A stretch of 54,268 nucleotides of DNA from Nostoc sp. CMAA1605 (lineage in GTDB: Bacteria > Cyanobacteriota > Cyanobacteriia > Cyanobacteriales > Nostocaceae): positions 1 to 54,268 of the forward strand of contig NZ_PJIZ01000073.1 of assembly GCF_021596505.1 (NCBI RefSeq). Reading direction: 5' to 3'. Of the stretch, positions 1 to 10,450 are shown piece by piece. Below the pieces are notes generated by a model. It was not told the DNA's origin, did no database searches, and worked only from the letters and a program-made list of their open reading frames with translations. Within the stretch, counting starts at the first letter, position 1; every line of letters starts with the position of its first letter. The position numbers were made by a program, and so were the translations under genes.

Positions 1-493
1 TGGGCGGGTGTGGCGATAACGTGTCCATTTTCAATGAAGGCGATACCTAAAATATTACGGCGATCGCGCTCATCTGTACCATTGGCGATCGCGGTAATTA
101 AATTCACCGTGATTTCTTCGCCCTCACCCCGAATAATATAATCTACCCAAGGAGCTTCCTGAAACACCTCATTATACATATAGTAGGATGCACCCCACCC
201 ATGATGGTTTTCGCTTGGGGGACAAACCTCTTTCACAATCCTTAAGTGGTTTGCGATTGATAAATCATGGGGGTGATAGCTGTTGCTAACACCACATCCG
301 GCTGATGTTCAGCAATCATCTTGGCTAAAGCATCATCAGCAATATAATCTGTCATCGCATCAATGAAGCGAATATCATTAAAGCCTGCTGTCTTTAACGC
401 TCCACCCACATAAGGAACCCAACTTGGTGGCCAATTCCCGGCAATTTCCGCACCACCAGAATGATAATTGGGTTGAATCATCATGATCCGCAT
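1..493 (-). pseudogene. bchE: BchE-like anaerobic Mg-protoporphyrin monomethyl ester cyclase, 5' part, frameshifted, runs off window
   Basis: The N-terminus (MRIMMIQPNYHSGGAEIAGN) and the following WPPSWVPYVGGALKTAGF resemble the cobalamin-binding domain of BchE-type B12/radical-SAM cyclases, which close the isocyclic ring of chlorophyll without oxygen. An AGGAGGT ribosome site at 499-505 sets the start at 493. The first frame stops at 242. The protein then continues (IVKEV, AKTIMGGVHPT, YMYNEVFQEAPWVDYIIRGEGEE) only if three single-base changes between about 185 and 245 are corrected: a missing T, an extra C in a C run, and a missing T. The radical-SAM half lies beyond the window. It may be a decaying gene or poor sequence. 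Family assignment is from remembered family sequence, so the exact substrate is inferred. Confidence 0.75.
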
Positions 494-1104
494 AATCTAC
501 CTCCTAATTAGGAACTGGGGACTGGTGATTAGGGACTGGGATTTTTACACTGCTCAATGCCCAGCTAACAGCACCGTCAAGCTAGTGCTATCCTGTAGTT
601 TTCTCTGACTTTTCACTGGTATCTAGAAAACCCCTCTCCAAACCTCTCCCCTACAAGGAGAGAGGCTTTAAATTTCCCCCTTCCCTTGTAGGGAAGGGGG
701 TTAGGGGGTTAGGTTTTAAGTTAACTTTTCGACATAACGTGAAAAGTCAGATAGGTTGCTTCCCCGACTTCCTGAAAAAAGTCGCGGATCTTAATCAACG
801 CTAACCACTCCGTATATTGATGAAAAGTTATGATGAGGATGCTAATCGAACGATAAATTACCATTTATCCACACATCCTTATATAACTTTATAGTTATTA
901 ATCCTTAAAATAAAGTTCCTGTTTGAAAAATTAATAGTTAGTCAATAGTTATTGGGGAATGGGGACTGGGGACACTTCGACAAGCTCAGTGCTTCGCTGG
1001 GGACTGGGGACTGGGGACTGGGAAATAGTAAGAAATAGACTTGATTATCAATGCCCTATGCCCCATGCCCTATGCCCCATGCCCCATTCCCCATGCCCCA
1101 TTCC
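494..1104. repeat. Gene-free stretch of dispersed and short tandem repeats
   Basis: There is no coding potential here. Positions 626-718 hold a GC-rich dispersed repeat made of two hairpins (CTCTCC...GGAGAG and CCCCTTCCC...GGGAAGGGG), and a copy lies at 15516-15585. Positions 955-1025 are copies of the heptamer GGGGACT, interrupted by an unrelated insert. Positions 1050-1104 are heptamers of the CCCCATG/CCCTATG type. These match the short tandemly repeated repetitive (STRR) sequences known from heterocystous cyanobacteria. Confidence 0.8.
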
Positions 1105-3889
1105 CTAAGTCTTCGCCAAAGGCAATCTCACCGTAAAAGTTGCCCCTTGCCCTAAGCCGGGACTCTCAGCTTTGACTGTACCACCGTGTATTTCGACGAA
1201 ATGACGAACAATTGCTAGCCCTAGCCCGATACCACCTTCCACTCTGGTGGTTTTTGAGTCGGCTTGACGAAAGTATTCAAAGACATGGGGTAAAAATTCG
1301 GGTGTAATGCCTTTACCAGTGTCGATTACTTGGATTTGGGCTTCCTCTTCTATCTTTTCTAATCTGACTTCCACCTCTCCCCTGGGGGTGTGAATTTTAC
1401 GGCATTGGAGAGTAAATTCCAGACTACCTGCTGTAAGCGATCGCCATCCCCTATGACTGGGTTAATATTCTCATCGAGTAAGGTGTGAATGGGAATTGAT
1501 TTAGCGTCTGCGGCTAGGCGTACTGTCTCTAGTGCCGCTAAAATTGTGCTACGTAAATCTACTCGGCGAATATTTAAATTGAGCTTACCCTGTAAGATGC
1601 GGGAGACATCGAGTAAGTCATCAATTAATTGTGTCTGTAATTTGGCGTTGCGTTCAATGGTTTCTAATGCTTGGGTGATGGTGGCTTCATTATACTTGCG
1701 GGTGCGGAGTAACTTTGCCCATCCCAAAATCGGATTGAGGGGGTTCTGAGTTCGTGGGAAAGGACGGTGAGAAATTCATCTTTGACGCGGTTGGCTGACT
1801 CGGCGGCTGCACGGGCGTTTTTTTCGGCTTCGTAAAGTTGAGCGCGTGCGATCGCTTGGGCGGCTTGTTGTGCTAACGTCAACATAAATCTTTGGTTTTC
1901 GTCCGTAAATTCTTGCTCTTGAGCAAAACTTAATCCTAGAACTCCAATTGTCTGCTGTTCGACAATCAGAGGAATACAAGCAAAGGCACAATTACCTGTA
2001 AGATAGGGGACATTAGCAATAGCTGGGTATTGACTGGCTAAGGCGGCGATATTTTCTAAAAAAATGGGTTTTCCTGTTCTTGCTGCTACTGCGATGGGAA
2101 CATTGGCTGTGATGGGAAAACTCGTCCAACTTTCTCTAATCGAATCAGGATAACCGATAGCTTCTATAATCTTGAGTGACTTACCACCCGCTTCGATTAA
2201 CACCACAGAACCAGCCACAGCACCCAAAGCCCCAATTCCTTGATTAACTACCACATCAGCCACCTGTTGAGGAGTCAGGGCTTCTGAGAAAGCAGCAGTA
2301 ATGCTTTGTAACCTGGCTGTGCGATTTGCAGCCATTTCTGCGGCTTGTTTTGCCTGCTGAGTTTCTTGGAGTGCAAGTTGGCGATCGCTAATATCTTCTA
2401 CAATCCCAAAAGCATATTGTGCCTCTCCCTCATCATTACAAACTGCCGATGAGGTCAAATTTACCCAGATCATCGAACCATCTTTGCGAATGTATCGTTT
2501 TTCTAGAGAATAACTGCTAATCTCCTGCGTCAAAACTCTTTGAGCATGATTCCAATCATTGACTAAATCATCAGGATAAGTAATATCCTGAAATCTCATT
2601 TGAATTAACTCTTCATCACTATAACCAGTCAGTCTACAAAGAGCTGGATTGACTTGCAGAAATTGCCCATCTAAAGAAATGAGGGCTATACCTAAAGCCG
2701 CCTGATCAAACATCGCCCTAAATAAAGCTTCACTCTTGCTGAGTGCTTGTTCTGTGAGCTTTTTTTGTGTAATATCCAGACCAGTCACACCCACACCGAG
2801 TAATTGCCCATCAGGTAAACAAACAGGATAGTAACTTACCAACCCCCAACGATAAACCCCTGATGGATATGTTTCTCCCTTAACTTCTTGATTCAGTAAG
2901 GGTGCTTTTGTGGACATAACTCCAGATAAAATTGGCTCAATTTGATCAGCCCACTGTGGTAAAACTTCTCGGAAAGTACGTCCAATGTGTTGACTTTGTG
3001 GCACACCATTAATCGTCGCTAGTGCTTCATTCACATAAACATAGCGGAGTTCTGTATCTAAAAAAGCCAGGGCTACGGGAGAACTGGCTAACCAAGCATT
3101 CATTAATGCTAAAGATTCTTCTTTTTTTTGAATAGCTTCTTGCAAACTCTGTCGCAATTTTGCTTTTTCTTGTTCTACCTGTTGACGCTGAGTAGTATTG
3201 ATGGCTACACAGGTAATCCCCTGAATTTGCTCATTGATTTTCAGAGTTTCTACCAATAAATCATAATAAAGAACTTGTCCCCGCAAAATTACACGCACTT
3301 CTTCACGAGCAGCAACATCATTCTCTAAAACTCTGCGCTTAATACTTGTTAACTGCTCTGCTATTTCAGGGGGAAATAATTCATCATCAGACTTTCCCAA
3401 AATTTCATCCGCCGTAGTGCCTTGGAGATTATGAATCCACTGATAGCACAAATTTTGATCTTGCTGAAATACTATAATATCCGAGTTACTTAATGCTAAT
3501 CTAAACCTAGCCTCACTAGCTTTGAGTTTCTGTAAATTGACCTCATCTCGATGTTTGGCATTTCTTAAAACCACAAACAAAACAGTCAAAAGTAACCCTT
3601 GTAAAATGAACAAGGTAAGTTTGACAAGATGAGCCATATCAAAAGATAGCTCAAATTTCGGCAGCAGAAAAAAGTAGTCACTGATGACAACAGATAAGCC
3701 AGTTGCTAATAGTCCTGAATTCCAGCCGCCACTCCAAGCACTTAGGACAACAGCACTAAAAAATAGTAGAAACGGAGTGCTACTCATTTCTACCCAAGGT
3801 TCTAGCATTAGCATGAATATGAGTGCCAACATTACTGTTACCACGACAATGCCAACGCGTAACAAAGAAGAAAGAGCAGTGTAGGGCAT
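1105..3889 (-). pseudogene. Multi-PAS/GAF hybrid sensor histidine kinase, interrupted by two frameshifts
   Basis: A membrane sensor kinase of two-component signalling. In order it has an N-terminal multi-helix membrane region (DUF4118-like, residues about 10-110), three PAS domains (about 120-510, the last with the PAC-like EKRYIRKDGSMIWVNLTSSA), a GAF domain (about 535-690), a HisKA domain with phospho-acceptor SHELRTP, and a HATPase domain with N box NLLSNAVKFTPP, G1 box DTGKGI and G2 box GLGLAIVRHF. The frame breaks near 1730, where a six-C run is read as five, and near 1393, where a five-G run is read as four. Restoring one base at each gives one protein of about 928 residues with every kinase motif. 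The gene is therefore probably intact in the organism. No partner response regulator is visible. Confidence 0.85.
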
Positions 3890-4202
3890 GGATATTTAGA
3901 ACAACCAATACTGATTGCAGATGATTTATTTAACCTAAGCTAGTTTGCATACTTTTGTAACTTATCTCTAGATAGATTCTCTCATGATCAAAAAAGACTT
4001 CTTTAGCTAGATGCTAAGTTTTAATTTAGTTGAATATTCGTGCGAAAATGAGATTTAAAAAGCAAAATTTATCATACTTTTTATTTAAATTATCCAGCTT
4101 TATAACAGGTTACTAACTTGATTTTTAAAACTTAATAATAATTAGAAAAAGCGTGAAATAAAAGTTAACTTATGCAACAGTTTGCACAAAAATTTCTACT
4201 TT
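3890..4202. other. AT-rich spacer, no gene seen
   Basis: This 313-bp stretch separates the kinase start from the bioF 3' end. It is AT-rich and holds no credible ORF, hairpin terminator or repeat that I can recognise. The kinase promoter presumably lies here. Confidence 0.6.
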
Positions 4203-5378
4203 CTAGCATTCCCAGACTGACAAACTTTGGATAACTGCTACTAATTTTTCAATGTGTGTTGCTTGGTGAGTGGCCATGAGAGAGATTCTAATGCGACTGG
4301 TGGGAACAGTAGGGGGACGAATAGCAGGGGCAAAAATCCCAGAGGCTTTGAGTTTTTCACCTGCTTGCAATGCTGCTGTTGCACTGGCTAGCTGCAAACA
4401 TAAAATGGGTGACTCTGATGGTAATAAATTCAGCTTGAGTGATTGCTGTTGTAGCAGTTGTTTTAAATAATTGATCTGATTCCACAACTGAGTGCGGCGT
4501 TGTGGTTCTTGTTGAACTATATTCACTGCGGCTAAAGCTGCTGCTGTGTCTGCGGGTGAGAGTCCAGTGGTGTAAATCCAACTAGGGGCGCGATTTCGCA
4601 AAAAATCAATCAATTTACCACTTCCAGCCACATAACCGCCTAAACTACCCAAAGCTTTACTCAATGTGCCGATTTGAATTAATTCCCTCCCACTACAACC
4701 AAAATATTCCACACAACCCGCACCAGTTTCACCCATTACCCCAGTCGCATGAGCTTCATCAACTAGCAGCATACAACTAAATTCATCAGCTAAGTCTAAA
4801 AGTTGCGGTAACGGGCATAAGTCGCCATCCATACTAAAAACAGTATCAGTCAAGATGAGACAGCGACGATAGTTTTTTCTATGTTCACCTAAGAGGGTAT
4901 GCAGTTGTGTCACATCACAATGGGGATATTCTATAACTGTTGCCCCACTGAGAATCGCGCCATTTTTCAGGCTGGAATGATTATACTGGTCAGATAAGAT
5001 TAAATCTCGCTTACCTACTAAAGCCGCGATCGCACCCAGATTCGCCAAGTACCCCGAACTAAATACTAAAGCATCTTCGGCTTGTTTTAAATTAGCGATC
5101 GCCTGTTCTAATTCTCTGTGTAATTCTCTATGTCCACTGAGTAATCTAGAACCAGTGCTACCTGTACCAAACTCTTTTGTAGCAGCCACCGCCGCCTCAA
5201 TCAAACGTTCATCCCCAGCCAATCCCAAATAGTCATTACTAGCAAAATTAATAACTTCCTGCCCATCTAATATGACAGTCGCGCCTGACAGACCATGTAT
5301 AGTTTTTACCGCCCGATACCAATCAGCGCGATGAATCGTTTCAAGAGATTGTTGTAACCAATCATAGGGATTGGGCAT
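4203..5378 (-). CDS. bioF: 8-amino-7-oxononanoate synthase (biotin synthesis)
   Basis: A PLP-dependent alpha-oxoamine synthase that condenses pimeloyl-ACP/CoA with alanine in biotin synthesis (cytosolic). The 391 residues are the usual family length. Visible signatures are the substrate-loop FASNDYLGLAG (about 45-55), GTGSTGSRLLSGH (71-83), the PLP-ring Asp in VDEAHATGVMG (about 206-216) and the Schiff-base lysine K241 in GTLSKALGSLGG. Related CoA-dependent enzymes (KBL, serine palmitoyltransferase) share the fold, but the length and N-terminus fit BioF best. No other bio gene is next to it, so it is probably transcribed alone or with the small ORF upstream. Confidence 0.9.
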   Translation of the reverse strand: MPNPYDWLQQSLETIHRADWYRAVKTIHGLSGATVILDGQEVINFASNDYLGLAGDERLIEAAVAATKEFGTGSTGSRLLSGHRELHRELEQAIANLKQAEDALVFSSGYLANLGAIAALVGKRDLILSDQYNHSSLKNGAILSGATVIEYPHCDVTQLHTLLGEHRKNYRRCLILTDTVFSMDGDLCPLPQLLDLADEFSCMLLVDEAHATGVMGETGAGCVEYFGCSGRELIQIGTLSKALGSLGGYVAGSGKLIDFLRNRAPSWIYTTGLSPADTAAALAAVNIVQQEPQRRTQLWNQINYLKQLLQQQSLKLNLLPSESPILCLQLASATAALQAGEKLKASGIFAPAIRPPTVPTSRIRISLMATHQATHIEKLVAVIQSLSVWEC

Positions 5379-5429
5379 ATTAATAAATCGTATTTTTGAG
5401 GCTTTTTTCTCTTGCTAGAATGACTTAAA

Positions 5430-5624
5430 TTATTGCACGCGGTTTGCTGCAATATCAGCTTCAGCTTTCGCAATTAGTCGATCTAATTTTCCTGATGTTA
5501 AATCATTTTCTATTTGCTGATCCCACATTTTTTCTAAATATTCTTCCAGCCAGGCAGCTAGTTGACGAATATCATTTTCTGGTAATTGTTTGATCGCGGC
5601 TTCAATCTCTGGCAAAGTACCCAT
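5430..5624 (-). CDS. Small antitoxin-like protein without a visible toxin
   Basis: A 64-residue acidic, helical protein. The N-terminal half (LPEIEAAIKQLPENDIRQLA) and the tail (DRLIAKAEADIAANR) resemble small cyanobacterial proteins usually annotated as addiction-module antitoxins encoded just before a RelE/ParE-type toxin. Here only 51 bp separate it from the bioF start downstream, and no toxin ORF is present on either side, so it may be an orphan antitoxin. No DNA-binding motif is obvious. The assignment rests on resemblance to family members I remember. Confidence 0.5.
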   Translation of the reverse strand: MGTLPEIEAAIKQLPENDIRQLAAWLEEYLEKMWDQQIENDLTSGKLDRLIAKAEADIAANRVQ

Positions 5625-5768
5625 ATCTGAGTTGATACTTCAATACATTTTCTTATTTTATCAGACTCTGAAAAACCGTATTGAGACTATCTTCAAAACA
5701 TAAAAATAATTGCAAACTTCTAAGAATAGACAACTCTTTTCAATAAAAAGAACAAAATTCCATGACTA

Positions 5769-6407
5769 TTAACTAACTTGTTCGCTACTGCTAAGATGAG
5801 CGATCGCTTGTTTAATCCAGTCTTCTACATAGGCATCTTTGGGTAAACCAATATCTTCACTGACTACGTGTAAGGCGTGACTAACTTCGTGGGCGGTGTA
5901 GCCCAAGGCGAATAGAGTCATTTGCACTTCTTCAAGAATCCCAGGGGCTGGCCCTTCGGTAGCGACGAAGAAGCCTGCTGATTTGCGCCATTCGATTAAT
6001 TTAGCTTTGAGTTCTAAACAAATGCGTTCAGCGATTTTTTTACCCACACCAGGGGCTTGAATTAATATCTGGGTGTTAGCTGCAATGATGGCTTGGACTA
6101 AATCTGGTAATTCCAGGGTGTCCAACAGGGCGATCGCTAAAGCTGCACCTACACCACTGACAGTTAATAAGTGGCGGAATAAATCTCTTTCGGCTGGGGA
6201 AGCAAAACCGTAAAGTAGGGGTACTTCCTCCCGAATTTGGTAATGGGTGAAAATCTGTACTAGGTCGCCAGTGGTGGGTAATTGCTTGGCTAACCGTTGG
6301 GGAATTTGTAAATCATAACCCATACCGTTGACTTCGAGCGTCAACAGCACGCGATTACTGCCTACATTTTGAATACCGGCGACTATACCTTTGAGATAGC
6401 TAATCAT
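5769..6407 (-). CDS. ruvA: Holliday junction branch-migration subunit RuvA
   Basis: RuvA binds four-way DNA junctions as a tetramer and loads the RuvB helicase. At 212 residues it has the expected size. Domain I is an OB fold starting MISYLKGIVAG. Domain II carries the tandem helix-hairpin-helix pairs, seen as LLTVSGVGAALAIALLD and LIQAPGVGKKIAERICLELK. Domain III at the C-terminus (MTLFALGYTAHEVSHAL) is the RuvB-contacting part. The start overlaps the upstream spp stop by 4 bp (6404-6407), so the two are probably co-transcribed and translationally coupled. Confidence 0.95.
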   Translation of the reverse strand: MISYLKGIVAGIQNVGSNRVLLTLEVNGMGYDLQIPQRLAKQLPTTGDLVQIFTHYQIREEVPLLYGFASPAERDLFRHLLTVSGVGAALAIALLDTLELPDLVQAIIAANTQILIQAPGVGKKIAERICLELKAKLIEWRKSAGFFVATEGPAPGILEEVQMTLFALGYTAHEVSHALHVVSEDIGLPKDAYVEDWIKQAIAHLSSSEQVS

Positions 6408-7162
6408 TCTAGGAAACCGAAATACTTTAAACCTTCAATAATTCCACCTGCACAGAAATCTTGTGCTAGGTAACGATGATCTGCGGGATACTCGCTGTGC
6501 CATTCCAACAACTCTGGTCTAGCATTTCCGACTATGATTCCCCGTTCGTTGCCCACAGCGAATAAAGCAATATCATTACCTGAATCACCACAGACAACTG
6601 TTTGTTCTGCTGCAAATTTCCACTTTTGACGTAGAAACTGCATTGCCTGACCTTTATCGCTGCTACGCGGCACAATGTCAAGGTCAATACCGCTACTATA
6701 AATTAACTTTACATTTACTTCATATTTTTCTAACTCTGACTCAAGTTGTGGTAAGACATCAATAGCTAATTCTTGTTCCAGAAAAAAGCTGAGTTTAAAG
6801 GGACGCTGTTCTGAGTCTGGTTGTGGTGTGAGTTGTGCAAATTTCTGTGTAACAGATAATACTATTTCCCTATCCCAGCCAACGGAGAGAATTTCCGACC
6901 AAGTAGGATCAGGGGTAGCATTGCCATCTAAGTAAATTTCCGTACCCACAGAAAGCACTAACCCATCGGGGTGGAGGAGATTTTTTTCCTCTTTGAGTTC
7001 TTGGTACAAAACAGGCGATCGCCCAGTAGCATAAACTATCTTCGTCCCATATTCTTGGCGATGCTCCTCTAAAATTTGAGCCAACTGCACTAAAGCAGCA
7101 TCATTACCCACAAAGGTGTGGTCTAAGTCAGTAACAAACAAAAATGGTTGGACTGCTTTCAT
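6404..7162 (-). CDS. spp: Sucrose-phosphate phosphatase, HAD superfamily
   Basis: This hydrolyses sucrose-6-phosphate to sucrose, the last step of cyanobacterial sucrose synthesis. The protein has 252 residues. HAD motif I is FVTDLDHTFVGND (nucleophile Asp in DLDHT), motif II is in VYATGRSP, motif III includes the lysine in SSDKGQAM, and motif IV is VVCGDSGNDIALF. The DLDHT...GDSGND pair with an inserted cap is typical of the S6PP family. It is the first gene of an apparent operon with ruvA. A more general sugar phosphatase is the alternative. Confidence 0.88.
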   Translation of the reverse strand: MKAVQPFLFVTDLDHTFVGNDAALVQLAQILEEHRQEYGTKIVYATGRSPVLYQELKEEKNLLHPDGLVLSVGTEIYLDGNATPDPTWSEILSVGWDREIVLSVTQKFAQLTPQPDSEQRPFKLSFFLEQELAIDVLPQLESELEKYEVNVKLIYSSGIDLDIVPRSSDKGQAMQFLRQKWKFAAEQTVVCGDSGNDIALFAVGNERGIIVGNARPELLEWHSEYPADHRYLAQDFCAGGIIEGLKYFGFLE

Positions 7163-7503
7163 GTTGATCTACTCCCAGGAATATGGTTGCCAAAATACGG
7201 AAAAATTTTCGATTTTAGAACTTAACGATCAAATCTATGAATGACAAAAACAGCAGGCGATCGCACCAAAAACCTCGTTGGTATGGCTATTAGCTGCATA
7301 ACCTTCACTACTTTACTAGGAATGGGTACTTTTACCACTCATCCCTGAAGTTAGTAACTATATTTTTTAGCTTTTGCCTCAATCCTGGATATCGAGTACA
7401 AGCACATCAAAAAACAAAGCGGGAGGAACATCCACACCGCTTTCTGCACTTATAGTAAATATTGTTGCCATCAAAAAATCAAATCAGGATGCAATTACAT
7501 TTA
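7163..7503. other. Gene-free spacer, possible peptide remnant
   Basis: I see no credible gene. On the plus strand a short reading frame begins with an ATG at about 7236, reads MNDKNSRRSHQKPRWYGY and stops. An overlapping frame reads MAISCITFTTLLGMGTFTTHP. Together they could be a frameshifted remnant of a small membrane or exported peptide, but this is weak. Confidence 0.4.
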
Positions 7504-7929
7504 TTAATTCAGCCAAAAACCGCCTATTTTGCCATCTTTAATGCTAAGTCTAGCTAACACATCATCACTGCGGTCTTTAAATGTCAGTTTCCATAAATAT
7601 ACTTGATACCCTTGCTGATTTAGTTTTCCTAAGAAAGCTGCTGAATATCCTTTCTTAATTCGCGGAGCAAACTGACTATGAACTTTTGTAAATAGTTCCT
7701 TGTTTATACCTGCTTTAAAGGCAGTCTCTCCTTGAGAAATAAATTGATCGTAATTGTTTTCCTCAATCGCCTTAATGAGATTTGTAAAAGCTTTTTGTGC
7801 TGATTGTTCAGCTTGATGGCCTTGAGTTTGTTTTATTTGTTCATTACCCAAGGAAATATTTTGTGTGCTGGCTAAAGTGAAAGGGGATAAAGCGATCGCT
7901 GCGGCAATCACTAAGACCATCTTATTCAT
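7504..7929 (-). CDS. Small exported protein of unknown function
   Basis: A protein of 141 residues. The first 20 or so (MNKMVLVIAAAIALSPFTLA) form a clear Sec signal peptide with cleavage likely near ALSPFTLA-STQ, so the mature protein is probably periplasmic. The mature part has an amphipathic helix (AFTNLIKAIEENNYDQFI) followed by alternating strands (GYQVYLWKLTFKDRSDDVLARLSIKDGKIGGFWLN). That pattern is reminiscent of NTF2-like or DUF3887-like folds, but no catalytic motif is visible. It is single and monocistronic. I do not recognise a function. Confidence 0.65.
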   Translation of the reverse strand: MNKMVLVIAAAIALSPFTLASTQNISLGNEQIKQTQGHQAEQSAQKAFTNLIKAIEENNYDQFISQGETAFKAGINKELFTKVHSQFAPRIKKGYSAAFLGKLNQQGYQVYLWKLTFKDRSDDVLARLSIKDGKIGGFWLN

Positions 7930-8202
7930 TGATACTGTAACTCCTGGGGAAATCTGTTGTAATTAAATATCTGCACATGATAACCTGTAGTAATTAATTA
8001 AACCAACTATATACTGTTGATTTTAGTTGAGAATTGTGTATTTAGTTATCTTAGAATTGGTGTCATTGCAACTGTCGAATAGCTCTGCTTTTTGAAAATA
8101 ATGATGATGAACCAGAAGCAACAAGTTCTCAAATGTACATTGACAGCTAATGAATAAACAATACGACGTTAGCTAATTTAATAGATATTTTGAACTGATT
8201 TC

Positions 8203-9630
8203 TTATTTTACGGGTGAACTATATTTTCTCCAGAAACGCCGCCAAATTAACAACACTAAAATAGCAATAGTAAATCCGCTTAGGGTATATATCCCTTTAG
8301 TTGCTGGCATTAACCACCAGGGTTCTTGTTCGTTTGGTTTTGGTGGTACACTCAGCTTTAAATCGCTTAATTTGATTAAGGTAGACCTAACAGGGTTATT
8401 ATTCTTTTCTCCTAATCCTGGTAGCCCTGCAACAAATGAGCCAAAAGCCCATCCTCCAGCTAGGAGGGTAACGAAATTTTGAAAATTGCGATCGCGTTCA
8501 GCTTTTTCTACTTCAACTCGACTACGAACGGCGTTAATGGTATCTGATAGTAATTTTAAACCTCGCTCCAGATTTTCCGAGTCTTTAGTTATCTGTAGGC
8601 GATATTTATCTTTAACTAATTTACTAAATTCTGTTAAAAACTTAACTTCTGTTTCTTGATTTGATTGAATTTTGTGAGACTTTTGTTTAATTCTGCCTAA
8701 GCGTTTTTCATAATTACTTAAATTAATATCAATTGTACCGCCTTGAAAATCAAGTATAGTTAATTCCCTTGTGTATTCATTGAGTGTATTCTGCACATCA
8801 ACTAATGTTTCATATAATGTATTTAACTCGCTGCCTTTATTTCTAGCTTGCTCAATAGCATCACTTCCAACTCTAATTTTAGTAAAATAAGTTTGTAGTG
8901 AATGTTTTAATAGACGACTTTGACTATAAGCCCAAACTATTTTGTGCCGATAATAAAATAACCGTATCCAGTCAGAATAAAATTTGCCAGATTCGTTTAA
9001 AGTAGCTTCATCAGGATATATTATGATAATAAAATGCTGATTGTTTTGAGTTAGTTCAAAAATATTTGCTCCGAGAAAGTGTCCTTGACCTTGCAAATCT
9101 CCTTCCCAATCTAAACCGGGCATTAATGCTTGATAACAAGCTTGGGCAATCTCTTCAGAGTTTTTGGGTTGAGCAGGAGGTAGCCAGCCAGAGAGCATCC
9201 AGGTTTGCCCAATAGTAGCTGTTTGACTATTTAAGATTCGCTCAATTTCAGCCTTGATATCTGCAAAGCATTTAGCAGGTTGAGCATTAGTTTTATTTTT
9301 GAAAGCACACTCTACAAGTAAGCCATAACTATCACCGAGTAGCACAGGATAGAAATAGCCTTCATATTGTTCATGATGATGTTTTGTCAGTGCGTATACA
9401 TCTTTGAGAAGATGTACATATTCGCCTGGAAAATCTTGCTCATTTTCTAATAATAATGGGTGAATGTATTCAGGAATTTTATTGTAATAAGATTGTTGAT
9501 TCTGCTGAATCTCTTCTGGAGTATCACCCAAACTATACTTCAAGTCATAAAGAAAAAGGTCAATGGTGGGATAAATAAGGTCAGTCATTCCAAGAAATAA
9601 TTTATATTTTGGATTCTGGATGGTCAACAC
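8203..9630 (-). CDS. Unknown protein with coiled coil and C-terminal membrane segments
   Basis: A protein of 475 residues. The soluble N-terminal part (1-230) is not recognised. Residues about 245-370 are helical and charged, predicted as coiled coil. Two hydrophobic segments follow: NFVTLLAGGWAFGSFVAGL near 385-405, and IYTLSGFTIAILVLLIW near 447-465, followed by a basic tail (RRFWRKY). The topology of long helices ending in two membrane passes recalls CorA-like channel proteins. It lies 0.8 kb from the caspase/nSTAND gene on the opposite strand. A role as its membrane effector or partner is speculation. Confidence 0.6.
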   Translation of the reverse strand: MLTIQNPKYKLFLGMTDLIYPTIDLFLYDLKYSLGDTPEEIQQNQQSYYNKIPEYIHPLLLENEQDFPGEYVHLLKDVYALTKHHHEQYEGYFYPVLLGDSYGLLVECAFKNKTNAQPAKCFADIKAEIERILNSQTATIGQTWMLSGWLPPAQPKNSEEIAQACYQALMPGLDWEGDLQGQGHFLGANIFELTQNNQHFIIIIYPDEATLNESGKFYSDWIRLFYYRHKIVWAYSQSRLLKHSLQTYFTKIRVGSDAIEQARNKGSELNTLYETLVDVQNTLNEYTRELTILDFQGGTIDINLSNYEKRLGRIKQKSHKIQSNQETEVKFLTEFSKLVKDKYRLQITKDSENLERGLKLLSDTINAVRSRVEVEKAERDRNFQNFVTLLAGGWAFGSFVAGLPGLGEKNNNPVRSTLIKLSDLKLSVPPKPNEQEPWWLMPATKGIYTLSGFTIAILVLLIWRRFWRKYSSPVK

Positions 9631-9897
9631 AGATAATTTTTTATCTGTTAAAACATGAGGCTATTATCTTGTTAGTTAGTCAGCGAACAAATAAATTGAT
9701 TGCCTGAGAAATCAAATTTATTGAAATAGATTATCAGTCATAGTTTTAACCCATGATGATATGTTTTGCCATTAGTTTAGTAGTCTATTGATAATTACGC
9801 AAGGGAAGGGATGAATTAACCCCCCTTATTCAAAGGTGGGGTTAAGGAGAATAAAGTTGCTATGGTTAAGGCAAATTATAGATGAATGAGGATAGCG

Positions 9898-10377
9898 TTA
9901 TTTTTGTGCAAGATTTTGGTTTAAAAATTGTTGAAATTGCTCAAAGCGACTTAATTTTTTAGCAGTTTCAGAAGGATTGGGAGTTGCCATAACCCTGATA
10001 GCCATGTTGGTAATTTCATTGCTTCTCAAGTCTGATGAGCTAACTTGTGGAATAGCACGGGTTGTTGGTTGAAGTTTCTGCTGTGGTGCAATTTGTTCTA
10101 CTTCAGCCTCACTAGGGAGTAAATTGAGGGGCATGGTATCGCCTAAATTATCTAAAAGAGATTTAGCGGCTTGAAACCGTTGATTTAAAGGTTCGTTAGC
10201 TTCGAGCATCGCTAACAAGCGGGGTTTGATGAGTATCTCCCAAGCTTTTGGGTTGACAGACAGTTGTTCAGCAACTTGGGATAAGTCTGATTGTTCCGTA
10301 TCACTTAGAGGAGTTTCTAAATCTTTCAGGGCTAGTAACAGAGCTAATAAAGTATTGTTAAGATTGGTAGTTTCCAT
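9898..10377 (-). CDS. Small hypothetical protein divergent from the caspase/WD40 gene
   Basis: A protein of 159 residues, no signal peptide or membrane segment. The first 75 residues look all-helical (LLALLLALKDLETPLSDTEQ). A Pro/Gln-rich linker and a short helical tail (LSRFEQFQQFLNQNLAQK) follow. It is transcribed away from the caspase/nSTAND gene with 73 bp between starts, so the two may share a control region. I do not recognise the family. Being divergently paired with a death-domain protein suggests a linked role, but only by context. Confidence 0.5.
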   Translation of the reverse strand: METTNLNNTLLALLLALKDLETPLSDTEQSDLSQVAEQLSVNPKAWEILIKPRLLAMLEANEPLNQRFQAAKSLLDNLGDTMPLNLLPSEAEVEQIAPQQKLQPTTRAIPQVSSSDLRSNEITNMAIRVMATPNPSETAKKLSRFEQFQQFLNQNLAQK

Positions 10378-10450
10378 AAGGAAAATTACTAGGATTTTTT
10401 GGTTACATGATTAACTAGCCTAGCGTAAATACTTAAATTAATTTGTGGTT

